In this document: positions 9,570 to 19,172 of the stretch, one piece after another | How the letters are laid out: each line of letters starts with the position of its first letter | How positions within the stretch are numbered: position 1 is the first letter of the stretch | Assembly: GCF_002843355.2 (NCBI RefSeq) | Contig: NZ_PJAI02000013.1 | Coordinates: 54,939 to 118,938, forward strand | Reading direction: 5' to 3' | DNA length: 64,000 nucleotides | Source of the DNA: Colwellia echini | Lineage (GTDB): Bacteria > Pseudomonadota > Gammaproteobacteria > Enterobacterales > Alteromonadaceae | Notes under the pieces: model-generated | Database searches by the model: none | Seen by the model: the letters and a program-made list of their open reading frames with translations, nothing else | What the model was told of the DNA's origin: nothing | Program-made: the position numbers and the translations under genes

Positions 9570-10892
9570 TTAATAACCCATCGTTTTTTTAACTAAAGAA
9601 TTTTTAAGCGGTGACATAAAATTCAATGCTTGTAAGGCTATATTTCTACCCAAGACTAACGGCGGTAAATCATTGGCAAATAGGGTAACGAGTGAATCTG
9701 TTAATGCTATCACTTCGCGTTGATCTTTAGCTCTGTTGGTTTGATAAGCGTGTAATAACGCAAAATTACCTATATTTTTTTCTTCTTGTAATGCTGCATC
9801 AATTAAGCTCGACATTACTTTTACATCTCTCAAACCTAAATTAAAACCCTGCCCTGCAATAGGGTGAATAGTATGTGAGGAGTTACCAACTAACGCCATA
9901 CGGTGAAACGTTTGCTGCTGCGCTTGTAATAATACTAACGGATACGTAGCACGACTTCCTACTTGGGTAATAGCGCCAAGGTAACTGCCAAAGGCACGTT
10001 CAAGTTCAAGTTTAAATGCTTCATCATCCAGTTGGCTAATCGTGCCAGCTTGTTCTGGCGTCATTGTCCACACTAATGAACAACGGTTTGAGTCCGTATT
10101 CTCGTTATTTGATTTAACACCAACATTAGTTAGTGGCAACATAGCAATAGGACCAAACTCGGTAAAGCGCTCAAAGGCTTTATTATGATGTGCTTTACTG
10201 GTAGATACATTAGCAATAAGTGCCACTTGCTGATACTCATCAGCATTTACCTTTATATTAGCGAGTTTTCTAACTGGAGATTGTACACCGTCACAAGCAA
10301 GTAATAAGTTTGCCGATAGGGTTTTGCTTGAGTTTAAGGTAACGGTTACTTGCTCTTGGTTTGAACTTGCCGTATTGGAATGCCAATCAATAGCAATAAT
10401 GGAGTCAGGACTAAACCAGTGAATATTGCTCCTAGTATTTGCTGCTCTTATTTTTAATACGGTAAGTAGCGCTTTACCAATTTTAGCCATATCAATAACA
10501 TAGCCTAGCGCATTGACATTATATTCTTGCGCAGTTAGTCGCGCTTTACCAAAATAACCACGATCAGAAATATCAATATCCGTGATAGCACATGCTTGCT
10601 CTTTTAAATATTGCCATGCACCTAATTCATTTAAGTATTTAGCACTACCATGAGATAAGGCTAAAACACGTGCATCGAATAAACTGCTTTCATCTGCAGT
10701 ATTAGCCTTATTGGTTGCTTGTGTTTCAACTTCCTGCACCTCAACTTCTTGTGCTTCAATAATGGCAATAGAAAGTAAACTACCATCTTTTTTAGTCAAT
10801 TGGCTTAGGCTTAACGCCATTAAGCTGCCCGATAAACCGCCGCCAGAGATAATGACATCAAAATGTTGATGTGTATTGTTCGTCGTTGTCAT
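9570..10892 (-). CDS. ubiH: 2-octaprenyl-6-methoxyphenyl hydroxylase
   Basis: A 440-residue FAD monooxygenase for a ring hydroxylation in ubiquinone synthesis. N-terminal dinucleotide motif VIISGGGLSGSLMALSL; C-terminal motif LVGNSSHTIHPIAGQGFNLGLRDV, where GN replaces the usual GD as in UbiH proteins. A Glu/Ala/Thr-rich insert (EAQEVEVQEVETQATNKA) sits after the first beta strand and looks like a lineage-specific loop. It starts six bases after pepP ends, so the two are probably co-transcribed. Confidence 0.93.
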   Translation of the reverse strand: MTTTNNTHQHFDVIISGGGLSGSLMALSLSQLTKKDGSLLSIAIIEAQEVEVQEVETQATNKANTADESSLFDARVLALSHGSAKYLNELGAWQYLKEQACAITDIDISDRGYFGKARLTAQEYNVNALGYVIDMAKIGKALLTVLKIRAANTRSNIHWFSPDSIIAIDWHSNTASSNQEQVTVTLNSSKTLSANLLLACDGVQSPVRKLANIKVNADEYQQVALIANVSTSKAHHNKAFERFTEFGPIAMLPLTNVGVKSNNENTDSNRCSLVWTMTPEQAGTISQLDDEAFKLELERAFGSYLGAITQVGSRATYPLVLLQAQQQTFHRMALVGNSSHTIHPIAGQGFNLGLRDVKVMSSLIDAALQEEKNIGNFALLHAYQTNRAKDQREVIALTDSLVTLFANDLPPLVLGRNIALQALNFMSPLKNSLVKKTMGY

Positions 10893-10898
10893 TGATGC

Positions 10899-12257
10899 TT
10901 AGCTCTTAGCCATCAGCGTTTCAATTTCTGCAATTGTTTGAGGTGAATTGGCAGTTAAGTTTTCAAAGCCTGTTGCTGTTACTGCAATATTATCTTCAAT
11001 TCGAATACCAATCCCGCGCCACTTTTGTTCAACACTTAAATCATCAAGAGGGATATAAAGACCCGGCTCTATGGTCATTACCATACCAGGCTCGAACACT
11101 CGAGTTTGCTCTCGTTTTTCATTACTTTGATAGTCACCAACATCATGCACATCTAAGCCAAGCCAATGACCTAGACCGTGAATGAAGTATTGCTTAATTT
11201 TTTTATCCGTAATAAGTTCGTTGATATCCCCATGGAAAATACCTAAATCAAGTAAACCTTGAGTTAAAAAAGCATTCGTTAATATATTTAATTTAGCGAA
11301 AGTCATTCCTGGTTTAATCGCATTAATCGCTAAGTTTTTAGCATCTAGTACAAGTTGATAAAGTGTCGCTTGTGCAGGGGTAAATTTGCCATTAATAGGA
11401 AAGGTACGGGTAATATCTGCGGCATAACCATTTAATTCTGCACCCGCATCAATGAGTAATAACTCATTATTATTAAGGGCGTCACTATTGGCGGTGTAAT
11501 GCAAAATATTAGCATTATCGCCACCGGCAACAATACTGGCATATGCTGGATGTCTTGCACCATGCTTAGCAAATTCATGCAATATTTCTGCTTCAATTTG
11601 ATATTCAAACTTACCGACTTGGCATTTTTGCATAGCACGTTGATGTGCTAAGCCAGAAATGTGATTAGCCTGGCGCATTAAAGCTAATTCGTTATCTGAT
11701 TTAATTAAACGTAATTCTTCAACAATGGGGTCAGAGTCCATTAAACATTGTGGTGTTTGTACACCTTGGCGGCTACGACTTTTCACTTGCTTTAACCAAA
11801 TAAAAACTTGAGCAGATAAAGTATGATGAGCAAAGGCTAAATCACTAAAACTAAAGAATACTTGGCTTTTGCCATTAAGATAATCAGGTAATAAAGCGTC
11901 AATATCCTTCACTTCAAAGCATTTATCTAGGCCATAATCTTCTACTGCTTTAATTTGCCCAATGCGACGACCTTGCCAAATTTCATGTAAAGGATCTTTA
12001 GGTAAGGAAAATAAGATGGAGCGTGCTTCACCTTGTTCATTTTTTACTAAAACTAATAACGCGTCAGGCTCGTTAAACCCTGTTAAATAATAAAAATTCT
12101 TATTTTGACAAAACGCAAATTCGGTATCATTACTGCGCGTTAATTCACTAGCGGCAGGAAAAATGGCAATAGTGTTATTTGCCATTTTAGTGATAAATGC
12201 GGCGCGATGCTTAGCAAAATCGCTTAAAGGTAATTTACTTAATTGGGCTTTGGTCAT
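10899..12257 (-). CDS. pepP: Xaa-Pro aminopeptidase (proline aminopeptidase P)
   Basis: A 452-residue M24 metallopeptidase that removes N-terminal residues preceding proline. The N-terminal creatinase-like domain holds FYYLTGFNEPDALL; the C-terminal pita-bread domain has the dinuclear metal ligands in LLIDAGAELNGYAADITRTFP (two Asp), HGLGHWLGLDVHD (His), TIEPGLYIP (Glu) and GIRIEDN (Glu). Cytoplasmic, no signal peptide. Linked to ubiH downstream by a six-base gap and preceded by ygfB. Confidence 0.96.
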   Translation of the reverse strand: MTKAQLSKLPLSDFAKHRAAFITKMANNTIAIFPAASELTRSNDTEFAFCQNKNFYYLTGFNEPDALLVLVKNEQGEARSILFSLPKDPLHEIWQGRRIGQIKAVEDYGLDKCFEVKDIDALLPDYLNGKSQVFFSFSDLAFAHHTLSAQVFIWLKQVKSRSRQGVQTPQCLMDSDPIVEELRLIKSDNELALMRQANHISGLAHQRAMQKCQVGKFEYQIEAEILHEFAKHGARHPAYASIVAGGDNANILHYTANSDALNNNELLLIDAGAELNGYAADITRTFPINGKFTPAQATLYQLVLDAKNLAINAIKPGMTFAKLNILTNAFLTQGLLDLGIFHGDINELITDKKIKQYFIHGLGHWLGLDVHDVGDYQSNEKREQTRVFEPGMVMTIEPGLYIPLDDLSVEQKWRGIGIRIEDNIAVTATGFENLTANSPQTIAEIETLMAKS

Positions 12258-12401
12258 TGTTAAGCTTATTATTGATAGGTGAGAATTAGTTTTTAAAAGC
12301 TAACTTTTATAAAAAATTACAAGGTTAATATCTTATATAAAATACAGCGTTAATATCCGAAATTAATTTCTGCAATTAAGAACAAAAATCAAGCTCTGCA
12401 T

Positions 12402-13004
12402 TTAATGAAGAATTTTAGCGACAGTATTGTTACCTTCTCGATTAGGTGGTGTCGCTAATTCGCTAAAACATAATAACGCTGAAATTCGAACATATTCACC
12501 AATTTCAAAGTAAGCTTGCTCAGTATCTTCATCTTCTTCCATTTCATCAGACAAGTTAGCAATTTCGCCAAAATCGGTCAGTACTTCTTTTACTTCTTCC
12601 GATAAAACAGGGTTATCTTTTTGCTGTAAGCCAAAACCTAAATTAAAACCTTGTACCCACATACTTAACGCATGACCTCGCTCGGCGATAGAGTCATCGT
12701 CGTCAGGCAACAACAGGTTAAAACTGTAAGTATCATCTAAAATGCTACTCCATAACTCACTAAACATTTGCTTAAGTGCTGTTTTTACCGCGCTAGGAAA
12801 GCTGTCGCCCTCATTGAATAAATCGTTGAGCATGGCAAGGTAACCTTGATCTTCAAATTCAAACCCCGCACAAACTAAACCTGTTAATACACCATGCAAT
12901 TCACTGGCATGACACTCAACACTTTCGCTCGTTAAAATAGCCTGCAGAGTGGCAAAGTCTATTACATTATGGTTTGAGTCTTTCTTTGAACTTTTATCAG
13001 TCAT
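12402..13004 (-). CDS. ygfB: UPF0149 family protein YgfB
   Basis: A 200-residue acidic cytoplasmic protein of the UPF0149/YecA-like family. Recognisable parts are SELHGVLTGLVCAG, the WVQGFNLGFGL segment and the C-terminal EIGEYVRISALLCFSEL. In Pseudomonas YgfB is reported as a repressor of an anti-activator controlling ampDh3; no such role can be read here. It is divergent from zapA, the standard arrangement, and followed by pepP after 144 bases. Confidence 0.9.
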   Translation of the reverse strand: MTDKSSKKDSNHNVIDFATLQAILTSESVECHASELHGVLTGLVCAGFEFEDQGYLAMLNDLFNEGDSFPSAVKTALKQMFSELWSSILDDTYSFNLLLPDDDDSIAERGHALSMWVQGFNLGFGLQQKDNPVLSEEVKEVLTDFGEIANLSDEMEEDEDTEQAYFEIGEYVRISALLCFSELATPPNREGNNTVAKILH

Positions 13005-13252
13005 GGTTACTTTTCTATTATATTACGGGGAATTATAAGTAATGGTATCACCGCGGAAAATCACAGAAAAGGAAAATAACTTAAAAGCCTGTTCAAATAT
13101 TAAAAAGATCGTTACAACTTAACTTTGATCTTATTGACATTACTTGCATTGATCGCTTGCATCAAACGCATTGCATCGTTATCATTGAAATAATGGATTG
13201 AAAATAGCTACATGACGCCTATATTATTAATATACCTTGGAATTTTTTATAA

Positions 13253-13561
13253 ATGTCGCAACGCACCGTAGAAATCAACATAGTTGATCGCAAGCTAAAA
13301 GTAGCTTGCCCAATAGGGCAAGAAACTGCCTTATTAACGGCAGCGCAAGAACTAAGTGATCGTTTAAAAAAAGTATCTGCAAGTAAAGTTATTAGTACTC
13401 CTGAGCAAACGCTATTAATGACTGCATTAAATCTAGCTAATGATTTAATAACAACACAGCAGCAATTAAAAGTTGAACAACAAGAAAACGAGAGAACAAT
13501 CGCACTTTTGCAATCAACTATTGAGCAAGCACTTTCCCCTTCTCGTAAAAAAAGAGCATAA
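13253..13561 (+). CDS. zapA: Cell division protein ZapA
   Basis: A 102-residue Z-ring accessory protein that binds and bundles FtsZ. The N-terminal domain (VEINIVDRKLKVACP, then AAQELSDRLKKV) matches ZapA; the C-terminal half (60-100) is a heptad-rich coiled coil used for oligomerisation. ATG at 13253 follows a GGAA-type ribosome site. It lies divergent to ygfB and upstream of 6S RNA, the conserved gammaproteobacterial order. Confidence 0.95.
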   Translation: MSQRTVEINIVDRKLKVACPIGQETALLTAAQELSDRLKKVSASKVISTPEQTLLMTALNLANDLITTQQQLKVEQQENERTIALLQSTIEQALSPSRKKRA

Positions 13562-13753
13562 CCTGCTCAGCTACTGAGTCTGTATGATGAATTCGGATAG
13601 TAAAGAATTCGAAACGATAACTTCCCTCCCTTAATCTAAATTCTAAAGTTATAAAGTTGAATAAATTAAAGTTAAGCTGTTGGATAAAGCAGTTTAAAAA
13701 TAAAACATAACGAATAATTACTCAGCACTTAACCATATTTTATAAAAAAAACC

Positions 13754-13782
13754 TTAATAGCGTAGCCATTTTTAGCTATACT
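13754..13782 (+). promoter_or_regulatory. Promoter of 6S RNA
   Basis: TTAATA (13754-13759) and TATACT (13777-13782) with a 17-base spacer, nine bases upstream of the inferred 5' end of 6S RNA. Confidence 0.6.
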
Positions 13783-13790
13783 TACTTTGT

Positions 13791-13964
13791 CTTCTGGGGT
13801 GTTTGTGTGCGAACTATGTCCCTGAGCCGATAAGTTTTACCTTAGGGAATTGATTGATAGCTATTGTGCAAGCCCGGCTCGTATCGGGAAGCCTACGGTT
13901 AACATGATAATCCCGCCCTGAACACACGGTGTTCAGGACTATGTAAGCTGCGGCACCTTGGAAG
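13791..13964 (+). ncRNA. ssrS: 6S RNA
   Basis: About 174 bases directly downstream of zapA that fold as a long imperfect hairpin: 5' CTTCTGGGGTG pairs with 3' CACCTTGGAAG. The conserved gammaproteobacterial 6S blocks are present: GTCCCTGAGCCGATA, GGAAGCCTACGG, and CCCTGAACAC...GTGTTCAGG near the 3' side, followed by GCTGCGGCACC. 6S RNA binds sigma-70 RNA polymerase by mimicking an open promoter and lowers transcription in stationary phase. The usual downstream partner ygfA (5-formyl-THF cyclo-ligase) is absent; murI follows instead. Ends are approximate. Confidence 0.92.
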
Positions 13965-14092
13965 CGTTAATTTATTTCTTAAAACCTAATTATCATTGAT
14001 AATCCCGTACATCCTGCCTCAAATCATTAATCCTTTAATTAAGTTTGCTTTATCACTATTAAAGGCAATACAATTTATTCACTACATTTATA

Positions 14093-14935
14093 TTGCTTGG
14101 CTCTAACATCATCAATTCGCAAACAAACATTTATAATTCAGCCCCTATCGGTATTTTTGACTCTGGCGTTGGTGGGCTTTCTATTGCCAAGTGCATTAGT
14201 GAACAATTGCCTCATGAAAATATTATTTATATTGCTGATAGTTTGTATGCGCCTTATGGCGAAAAGTCGGTTGATTTTATTGTTGAGCGAGTCAATATTA
14301 TCGCCCAGCAATTAATTAACAAAGGTGTTAAAGCTATTGTTATTGCGTGTAATACCGCAACAGTAAACGCCATTGAGCAACTTCGCTCACAGGTTAATAT
14401 TCCGATTATTGGCGTTGAGCCTGCAATTAAACCGGCAGCCTTACAAAGTATCACTAAAAAGATAGCAGTGTTAGCAACCCAAGCGACTAGCGAAAATCAA
14501 CGTTTTAAAGATTTAATAGCCTTACACCATAATGGCGCACAAGTTATTATTCAACCCTGCCCTGGTTTAGTCGAATTTATAGAACAAGGTCAACAAAATA
14601 GCGCGGCTTGTATTAGTTTATTACAACAATATCTTGAGCCACTAATTACACTAGATATTGATACCTTGGTTTTAGGCTGTACCCATTACCCTTTTGTACA
14701 ACATCAAATACGTAATATTGTTGGTAATAACATCACTATTATTGAAACAACCGTGCCCGTAACTCAGCAATTAATTAAAAAACTAAACGAAAATAATTTG
14801 AACGCAGATCCCTGCCAACAGGGAGAACATTACTTTTTTAGTACACTTGAAAAGCAGCAACAAAATATTTTATTTAGCCAACTTTGGCAGAATGAAATAC
14901 AAGTATCACCTTTATCCATCAATAAAAATCAGTAA
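14093..14935 (+). CDS. murI: Glutamate racemase
   Basis: A 280-residue racemase making D-glutamate for peptidoglycan. The two catalytic cysteines are C86 (VIACNTAT) and C196 (LVLGCTHYPF); the N-terminal IGIFDSGVGGLS is diagnostic. The start is uncertain: the frame opens at 14063 and contains no ATG before the conserved region, so a TTG at 14093 is the best candidate, without a clear ribosome site. It stands 128 bases after 6S RNA. Confidence 0.94.
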   Translation: MLGSNIINSQTNIYNSAPIGIFDSGVGGLSIAKCISEQLPHENIIYIADSLYAPYGEKSVDFIVERVNIIAQQLINKGVKAIVIACNTATVNAIEQLRSQVNIPIIGVEPAIKPAALQSITKKIAVLATQATSENQRFKDLIALHHNGAQVIIQPCPGLVEFIEQGQQNSAACISLLQQYLEPLITLDIDTLVLGCTHYPFVQHQIRNIVGNNITIIETTVPVTQQLIKKLNENNLNADPCQQGEHYFFSTLEKQQQNILFSQLWQNEIQVSPLSINKNQ

Positions 14936-15010
14936 ACATCAGAAAAATCCTCAATAAATCAGGCAATGAAGTACTCGGTAAATAACAATACACCTAACGT
15001 TAAAAATTAG

Positions 15011-15034
15011 AGACGTTTAGCCGTCTAGGCGTAA
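15011..15034 (+). promoter_or_regulatory. MetJ operator (tandem met boxes) upstream of metK
   Basis: Three adjacent 8-base units, AGACGTTT, AGCCGTCT and AGGCGTAA; the first two match the met-box consensus AGACGTCT at 7 of 8 bases. They lie about 120 bases upstream of metK, so the S-adenosylmethionine-bound MetJ repressor probably controls metK. Confidence 0.7.
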
Positions 15035-15151
15035 AAACAGTAGAAAATGTTTTTTAACCCGTGTAGAATTGCCTTATTATTTTTTGTACAGATTTGCACT
15101 TTATTACTTAAAGTACAGCACAAAGTACAACTCAATTTTTTCTGAGGATTT

Positions 15152-16339
15152 ATGTCTAGACACTTTTTTACTTCCGAGTCTGTTTCTGAAGGTCATCCTG
15201 ATAAAATAGCCGATCAAATTTCTGATGCGGTATTAGATGCCATCATCGCTGTAGATAAAAATGCCCGTGTTGCCTGTGAAACTATGGTTAAAACCGGTGT
15301 TGCTATTATTTCTGGTGAAGTTTCAACTGATGCTTGGGTTGATTTAGAAACAATTACTCGTAACGTGATCAGTGACATTGGTTATACCTCATCTGATGTA
15401 GGTTTTGATGGTGCAACTTGTGGCATTATGAACTTAATTGGTCAGCAGTCACCTGAAATCGCACAAGGCGTTGACCGCACTAAACCAGAAGATCAAGGCG
15501 CAGGCGATCAAGGCTTAATGTTTGGTTATGCAACCAATGAAACCCCAACATTAATGCCAGCACCACTTTACTACTCGCATCGTTTAGTTGAGCGTCAAGC
15601 TGAAGCACGTAAATCAGGTGTTTTACCTTGGTTACGTCCTGATGCTAAATCACAAGTAACTTTTATCTATGAAGATAACAAGCCAGTAGCAATTGATACT
15701 GTTGTACTTTCTACTCAGCATAACCCTGAAATCAAACAAGAAGATTTAATTGATGCGGTAATGGAAAACATTATTAAGCATGTATTACCTGAAGAATTAT
15801 TAACTGCTGATACTAAATACCACATCAACCCAACGGGTCGTTTTGTTATTGGTGGTCCGGTAGGCGATTGTGGTTTAACTGGTCGTAAGATTATTGTTGA
15901 TACTTACGGCGGCATGGCTCGTCATGGTGGTGGTGCTTTCTCAGGTAAAGATCCATCAAAAGTCGATCGTAGTGCTGCTTACGCAGGTCGTTATGTTGCT
16001 AAAAACATTGTTGCCGCAGGTCTTGCTGATCGTTGTGAAATTCAGGTGTCTTATGCTATTGGTGTTGCAGAGCCTACGTCTATTTCAATTGATACTTTTG
16101 GTACAGGTAAAGTAACTGAAGAGCGTTTAGTTGAGCTAGTACGTGAACACTTTGATTTACGTCCTTATGGCATCACTAAAATGTTAGATCTTTTACACCC
16201 TATGTATCAACAAACAGCAGCATACGGTCACTTTGGTCGCGAACCATTTGAAATGACTGTTGGTGATGATACTTTCACAGCATTTAGCTGGGAAAAAACA
16301 GATAAAGCAGACGATTTACGTATTGCTGCCGGTATTTAA
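15152..16339 (+). CDS. metK: S-adenosylmethionine synthetase
   Basis: A 395-residue enzyme making S-adenosylmethionine from ATP and methionine. Signatures: [18 protein letters not shown] at the N-terminus, [12 protein letters not shown], and [16 protein letters not shown] (P-loop-like). Length is standard. The ribosome site GAGGA lies six bases before the ATG. MetJ boxes upstream and a strong terminator downstream mark it as a single-gene transcript. Confidence 0.98.
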   Translation: MSRHFFTSESVSEGHPDKIADQISDAVLDAIIAVDKNARVACETMVKTGVAIISGEVSTDAWVDLETITRNVISDIGYTSSDVGFDGATCGIMNLIGQQSPEIAQGVDRTKPEDQGAGDQGLMFGYATNETPTLMPAPLYYSHRLVERQAEARKSGVLPWLRPDAKSQVTFIYEDNKPVAIDTVVLSTQHNPEIKQEDLIDAVMENIIKHVLPEELLTADTKYHINPTGRFVIGGPVGDCGLTGRKIIVDTYGGMARHGGGAFSGKDPSKVDRSAAYAGRYVAKNIVAAGLADRCEIQVSYAIGVAEPTSISIDTFGTGKVTEERLVELVREHFDLRPYGITKMLDLLHPMYQQTAAYGHFGREPFEMTVGDDTFTAFSWEKTDKADDLRIAAGI

Positions 16340-16405
16340 GTTCACTGTACCTTATTTCAAGGTCCTTAATTCACGGCATAATGTTCATTAAGTTATTGAA
16401 CAGAT

Positions 16406-16441
16406 AAAACCAGTATATTGATCAAATATACTGGTTTTTTT
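16406..16441 (+). terminator. metK terminator
   Basis: AAACCAGTATAT pairs with ATATACTGGTTT around a short TGATCAA loop, followed by a T-run, about 65 bases past the metK stop. Confidence 0.9.
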
Positions 16442-16590
16442 ATAGTTTATTATTAATAAAATTGGTTTTATTAATCACTTCAAAACACTTAAAAATTAAC
16501 GCCTAATAACTTTATCCATCCTTTCATTGTTTTTTTACTCTACTGCCCTTACTTTATATAGATAATTATATTCACCTTTAAGCTCTTTTT

Positions 16591-17325
16591 ATGCGTAACC
16601 CTAGGATTTTTCAAGCTGGTCAATTGATAGTTGATGAAACAATAACTTTAGCCGATGATGCTTTTGGCCATGTCGTAAGAGTTTTACGCCTTAATGAAGG
16701 TGATGCTATTACCATTTTTAATGGTGAAGAGCCCTTTCAATACACGGCAGAACTTTGTAATGTAAATAAGAAGTCGGCTGATATTAAAATAACCTCACAG
16801 CAGGAAAATAACAGCGAATCCCCATTGAACATTCATTTAGGACAAGGTATTTCGCGTGGCGATAGAATGGATTTTACCCTACAAAAGTCTGTTGAATTGG
16901 GCGTAAATACTATAACACCATTATTTACTGAGCGTTGTGGGGTAAAATTAAATGCCGAACGACTTGAGAAAAAGCGCCAGCAATGGCAAAAGATTGTGAT
17001 CAGCGCCTGTGAGCAAAGCGGCCGTGCCATTGTGCCTGTTGTTGCAGAGCCTATGTTACTAAATGATTGGTTAATACAACAAACTACCGCCCTAAAGATT
17101 AATTTACACCCTAAAGCACAACATTCCATTATGAGTTTACCGATGCAAAACAATCGCGTTAGATTACTCATTGGCCCAGAAGGTGGCTTAACCGACGATG
17201 AAATAGCAAAAGCGAATGAAAATAACTTTCAAGATGTGCTATTAGGTCCTAGAGTATTACGTACCGAAACAGCAGCATTAACGGCAATTACCGCATTGCA
17301 ATGTAAGTATGGTGACCTGCAATAA
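16591..17325 (+). CDS. rsmE: 16S rRNA m3U1498 methyltransferase
   Basis: A 244-residue SPOUT-class enzyme that methylates U1498 of 16S rRNA. The C-terminal knot shows LLIGPEGGLTDDEI and LGPRVLRTETAAL, both diagnostic of RsmE; the N-terminal PUA-like domain begins MRNPRIF. It leads the rsmE-gshB-yqgE-ruvX run, a conserved gammaproteobacterial set, with gshB 79 bases on. Confidence 0.96.
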   Translation: MRNPRIFQAGQLIVDETITLADDAFGHVVRVLRLNEGDAITIFNGEEPFQYTAELCNVNKKSADIKITSQQENNSESPLNIHLGQGISRGDRMDFTLQKSVELGVNTITPLFTERCGVKLNAERLEKKRQQWQKIVISACEQSGRAIVPVVAEPMLLNDWLIQQTTALKINLHPKAQHSIMSLPMQNNRVRLLIGPEGGLTDDEIAKANENNFQDVLLGPRVLRTETAALTAITALQCKYGDLQ

Positions 17326-17404
17326 ACTTTTTAACAGTTTTGACACCACAATATTAAACGCTTTCAACGACAGTGTTTATAACTAACACTGAACAGGATA
17401 AATA

Positions 17405-18367
17405 ATGACAATAAATAAAGTAATTAAACTAGGCATAGTAATGGACCCGATCTCAAAAGTTAAGGTCGCTAAAGATTCATCCATGGCAATGATGTTTGAA
17501 GCTCAAAAACGTGGTTACGAACTTTATTACATGGAAATGAAAGACTTATACTTAGAGCAAGGTCAGTGTCGCGCTACTACACAAAGAGTAAAGGTGTTTG
17601 ACGATAGCGAACATTGGTATGAATTGTCAGATCCTCAAGATATTGCGGTAAGTGAATTAGACGCAGTACTAATGCGTAAAGATCCGCCTTTTGACACCGA
17701 ATTTATTTACGCTACTTACATGCTTGAGCGTGCTGAAGTAGAAGGCACTTTAATTGTAAATAAACCACAAAGCTTACGTGATTGTAATGAGAAATTATTT
17801 ACTGCATGGTTTAGCGAGTTTACACCAAAAACTTTAGTAACACGCAGCAGCGATAAAATTCGTCAGTTTCATCAGTCAAATAAAGATGTCATTATTAAAC
17901 CACTTGATGGTATGGGTGGCGCTTCAATTTTCCGTATTAAAGAAAATGATGCTAATGTTGGCGTAATTATCGAAACCTTAACCAATCATGGCGAGCAATA
18001 TGCCATGGTACAAGAATTTATGCCGCAAATAGCCGATGGCGACAAACGCATACTGATTGTTAATGGTGAGCCAATGCCTTACTGCTTAGCGCGTATACCA
18101 GCACAAGGCGAAACTCGCGGTAATTTAGCGGCTGGTGGACGTGGTGTTGCCCAACCTCTTAGTGTAAGTGATAAAGCGATTGCTGATGCAATTGCTCCCG
18201 AATTGAAAAAACGTGGGCTATACTTTGTAGGCTTGGATGTAATTGGCGATAAAGTGACAGAAATTAATGTCACTAGCCCTACTTGTATTCGTGAAATTGA
18301 AGCAGCTTATCCAATTAACATTAGCGGTAAGTTAATGGATGCTATAGAAGATAACATAAAAAAATAA
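17405..18367 (+). CDS. gshB: Glutathione synthetase
   Basis: A 320-residue ATP-grasp ligase joining gamma-glutamylcysteine and glycine. Seen: MDPISKVKVAKDSSMAMM at the N-terminus, NKPQSLRDCNEKLF, the ATP-grasp glycine-rich loop VIIKPLDGMGGASIFRI, and the C-terminal INVTSPTCIREIE. Ribosome site AGGAT lies upstream of the ATG. yqgE starts 11 bases later, implying co-transcription. Confidence 0.97.
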   Translation: MTINKVIKLGIVMDPISKVKVAKDSSMAMMFEAQKRGYELYYMEMKDLYLEQGQCRATTQRVKVFDDSEHWYELSDPQDIAVSELDAVLMRKDPPFDTEFIYATYMLERAEVEGTLIVNKPQSLRDCNEKLFTAWFSEFTPKTLVTRSSDKIRQFHQSNKDVIIKPLDGMGGASIFRIKENDANVGVIIETLTNHGEQYAMVQEFMPQIADGDKRILIVNGEPMPYCLARIPAQGETRGNLAAGGRGVAQPLSVSDKAIADAIAPELKKRGLYFVGLDVIGDKVTEINVTSPTCIREIEAAYPINISGKLMDAIEDNIKK

Positions 18368-18378
18368 GGGTAAATAAT

Positions 18379-19098
18379 ATGACAAAATCACCCAAAACAG
18401 ATCTAACTAAAACTTCAGAAACAAAAACGCAATTGCCACCAACGGCAACGACTTTGAATATTGATGATCCGTTAATGATGCAAAGCTTAGAAAATCAATT
18501 TTTAATCGCTATGCCTTCATTGGGTGATCCCTACTTCAATAAAACGGTGACTTATATTTGTGAGCATAATGAAGAAGGCGCTATGGGCTTAATCATTAAC
18601 TTACCTGTTAATATCACTTTGTCTGATTTACTAAAACAAATTGAACCTGACGATGTAGAAGAGTCTGCCGCTGTCGAAGATTCACTGACTACTGATAGCA
18701 GCCTAATTGAAAGTAAACTTGATATTACCAACAGCTTGGAACAATTAGTATTAACTGGCGGTCCTATTGCTAAACAACGTGGCTTTGTTTTACATAGTTC
18801 GCAAAAAGGTTGGGCTAGCTCTTTGTCATTAAGTGATGAATTAATGATCACCACATCAAAAGATATTTTAATGGCTTTGGGCACTGAAAAAGCCCCTAAA
18901 GACTTTGTCGTAACCCTAGGTTATGCTGGTTGGGGGCCTGGTCAATTAGAACAAGAATTACAAGAAAACTCATGGTTAACAACGCCCGCTGATATTGAAA
19001 TATTATTCAATACACCAATAGAACAACGTTGGAAAAAAGCCACTGAAAAATTAGGTATTGATTTAGCACATTTATCTTCTGAAATTGGCCATGCATAA
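18379..19098 (+). CDS. yqgE: UPF0301/AlgH family protein YqgE
   Basis: A 239-residue member of the UPF0301 (AlgH-like) family. Core motifs are LENQFLIAMPSLGDPYF, EGAMGLIINLP, LTGGPIAKQRGFVLH and LGYAGWGPGQLEQEL. It is about 50 residues longer than the E. coli protein: an N-terminal Thr/Lys-rich extension of about 35 residues, and an acidic Ser/Asp insert near residues 93-115. Molecular function is not established. Sits between gshB and ruvX, its usual place. Confidence 0.93.
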   Translation: MTKSPKTDLTKTSETKTQLPPTATTLNIDDPLMMQSLENQFLIAMPSLGDPYFNKTVTYICEHNEEGAMGLIINLPVNITLSDLLKQIEPDDVEESAAVEDSLTTDSSLIESKLDITNSLEQLVLTGGPIAKQRGFVLHSSQKGWASSLSLSDELMITTSKDILMALGTEKAPKDFVVTLGYAGWGPGQLEQELQENSWLTTPADIEILFNTPIEQRWKKATEKLGIDLAHLSSEIGHA

Positions 19099-19138
19099 CA
19101 GCATGGCTATATTGTGTTGCTCCCAATTAATTATTAAA

Positions 19139-19159
19139 AGCAATAGCTTAGCTATTGCT
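19139..19159 (+). promoter_or_regulatory. Palindrome just upstream of the ruvX ribosome site
   Basis: AGCAATAGCT and AGCTATTGCT form a perfect 10-base stem with a one-base centre, ending four bases before the GAAGGA ribosome site. It may be a regulator site or an mRNA hairpin; no T-run follows. Confidence 0.45.
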
Positions 19160-19172
19160 CTGAAGGAAGAAA

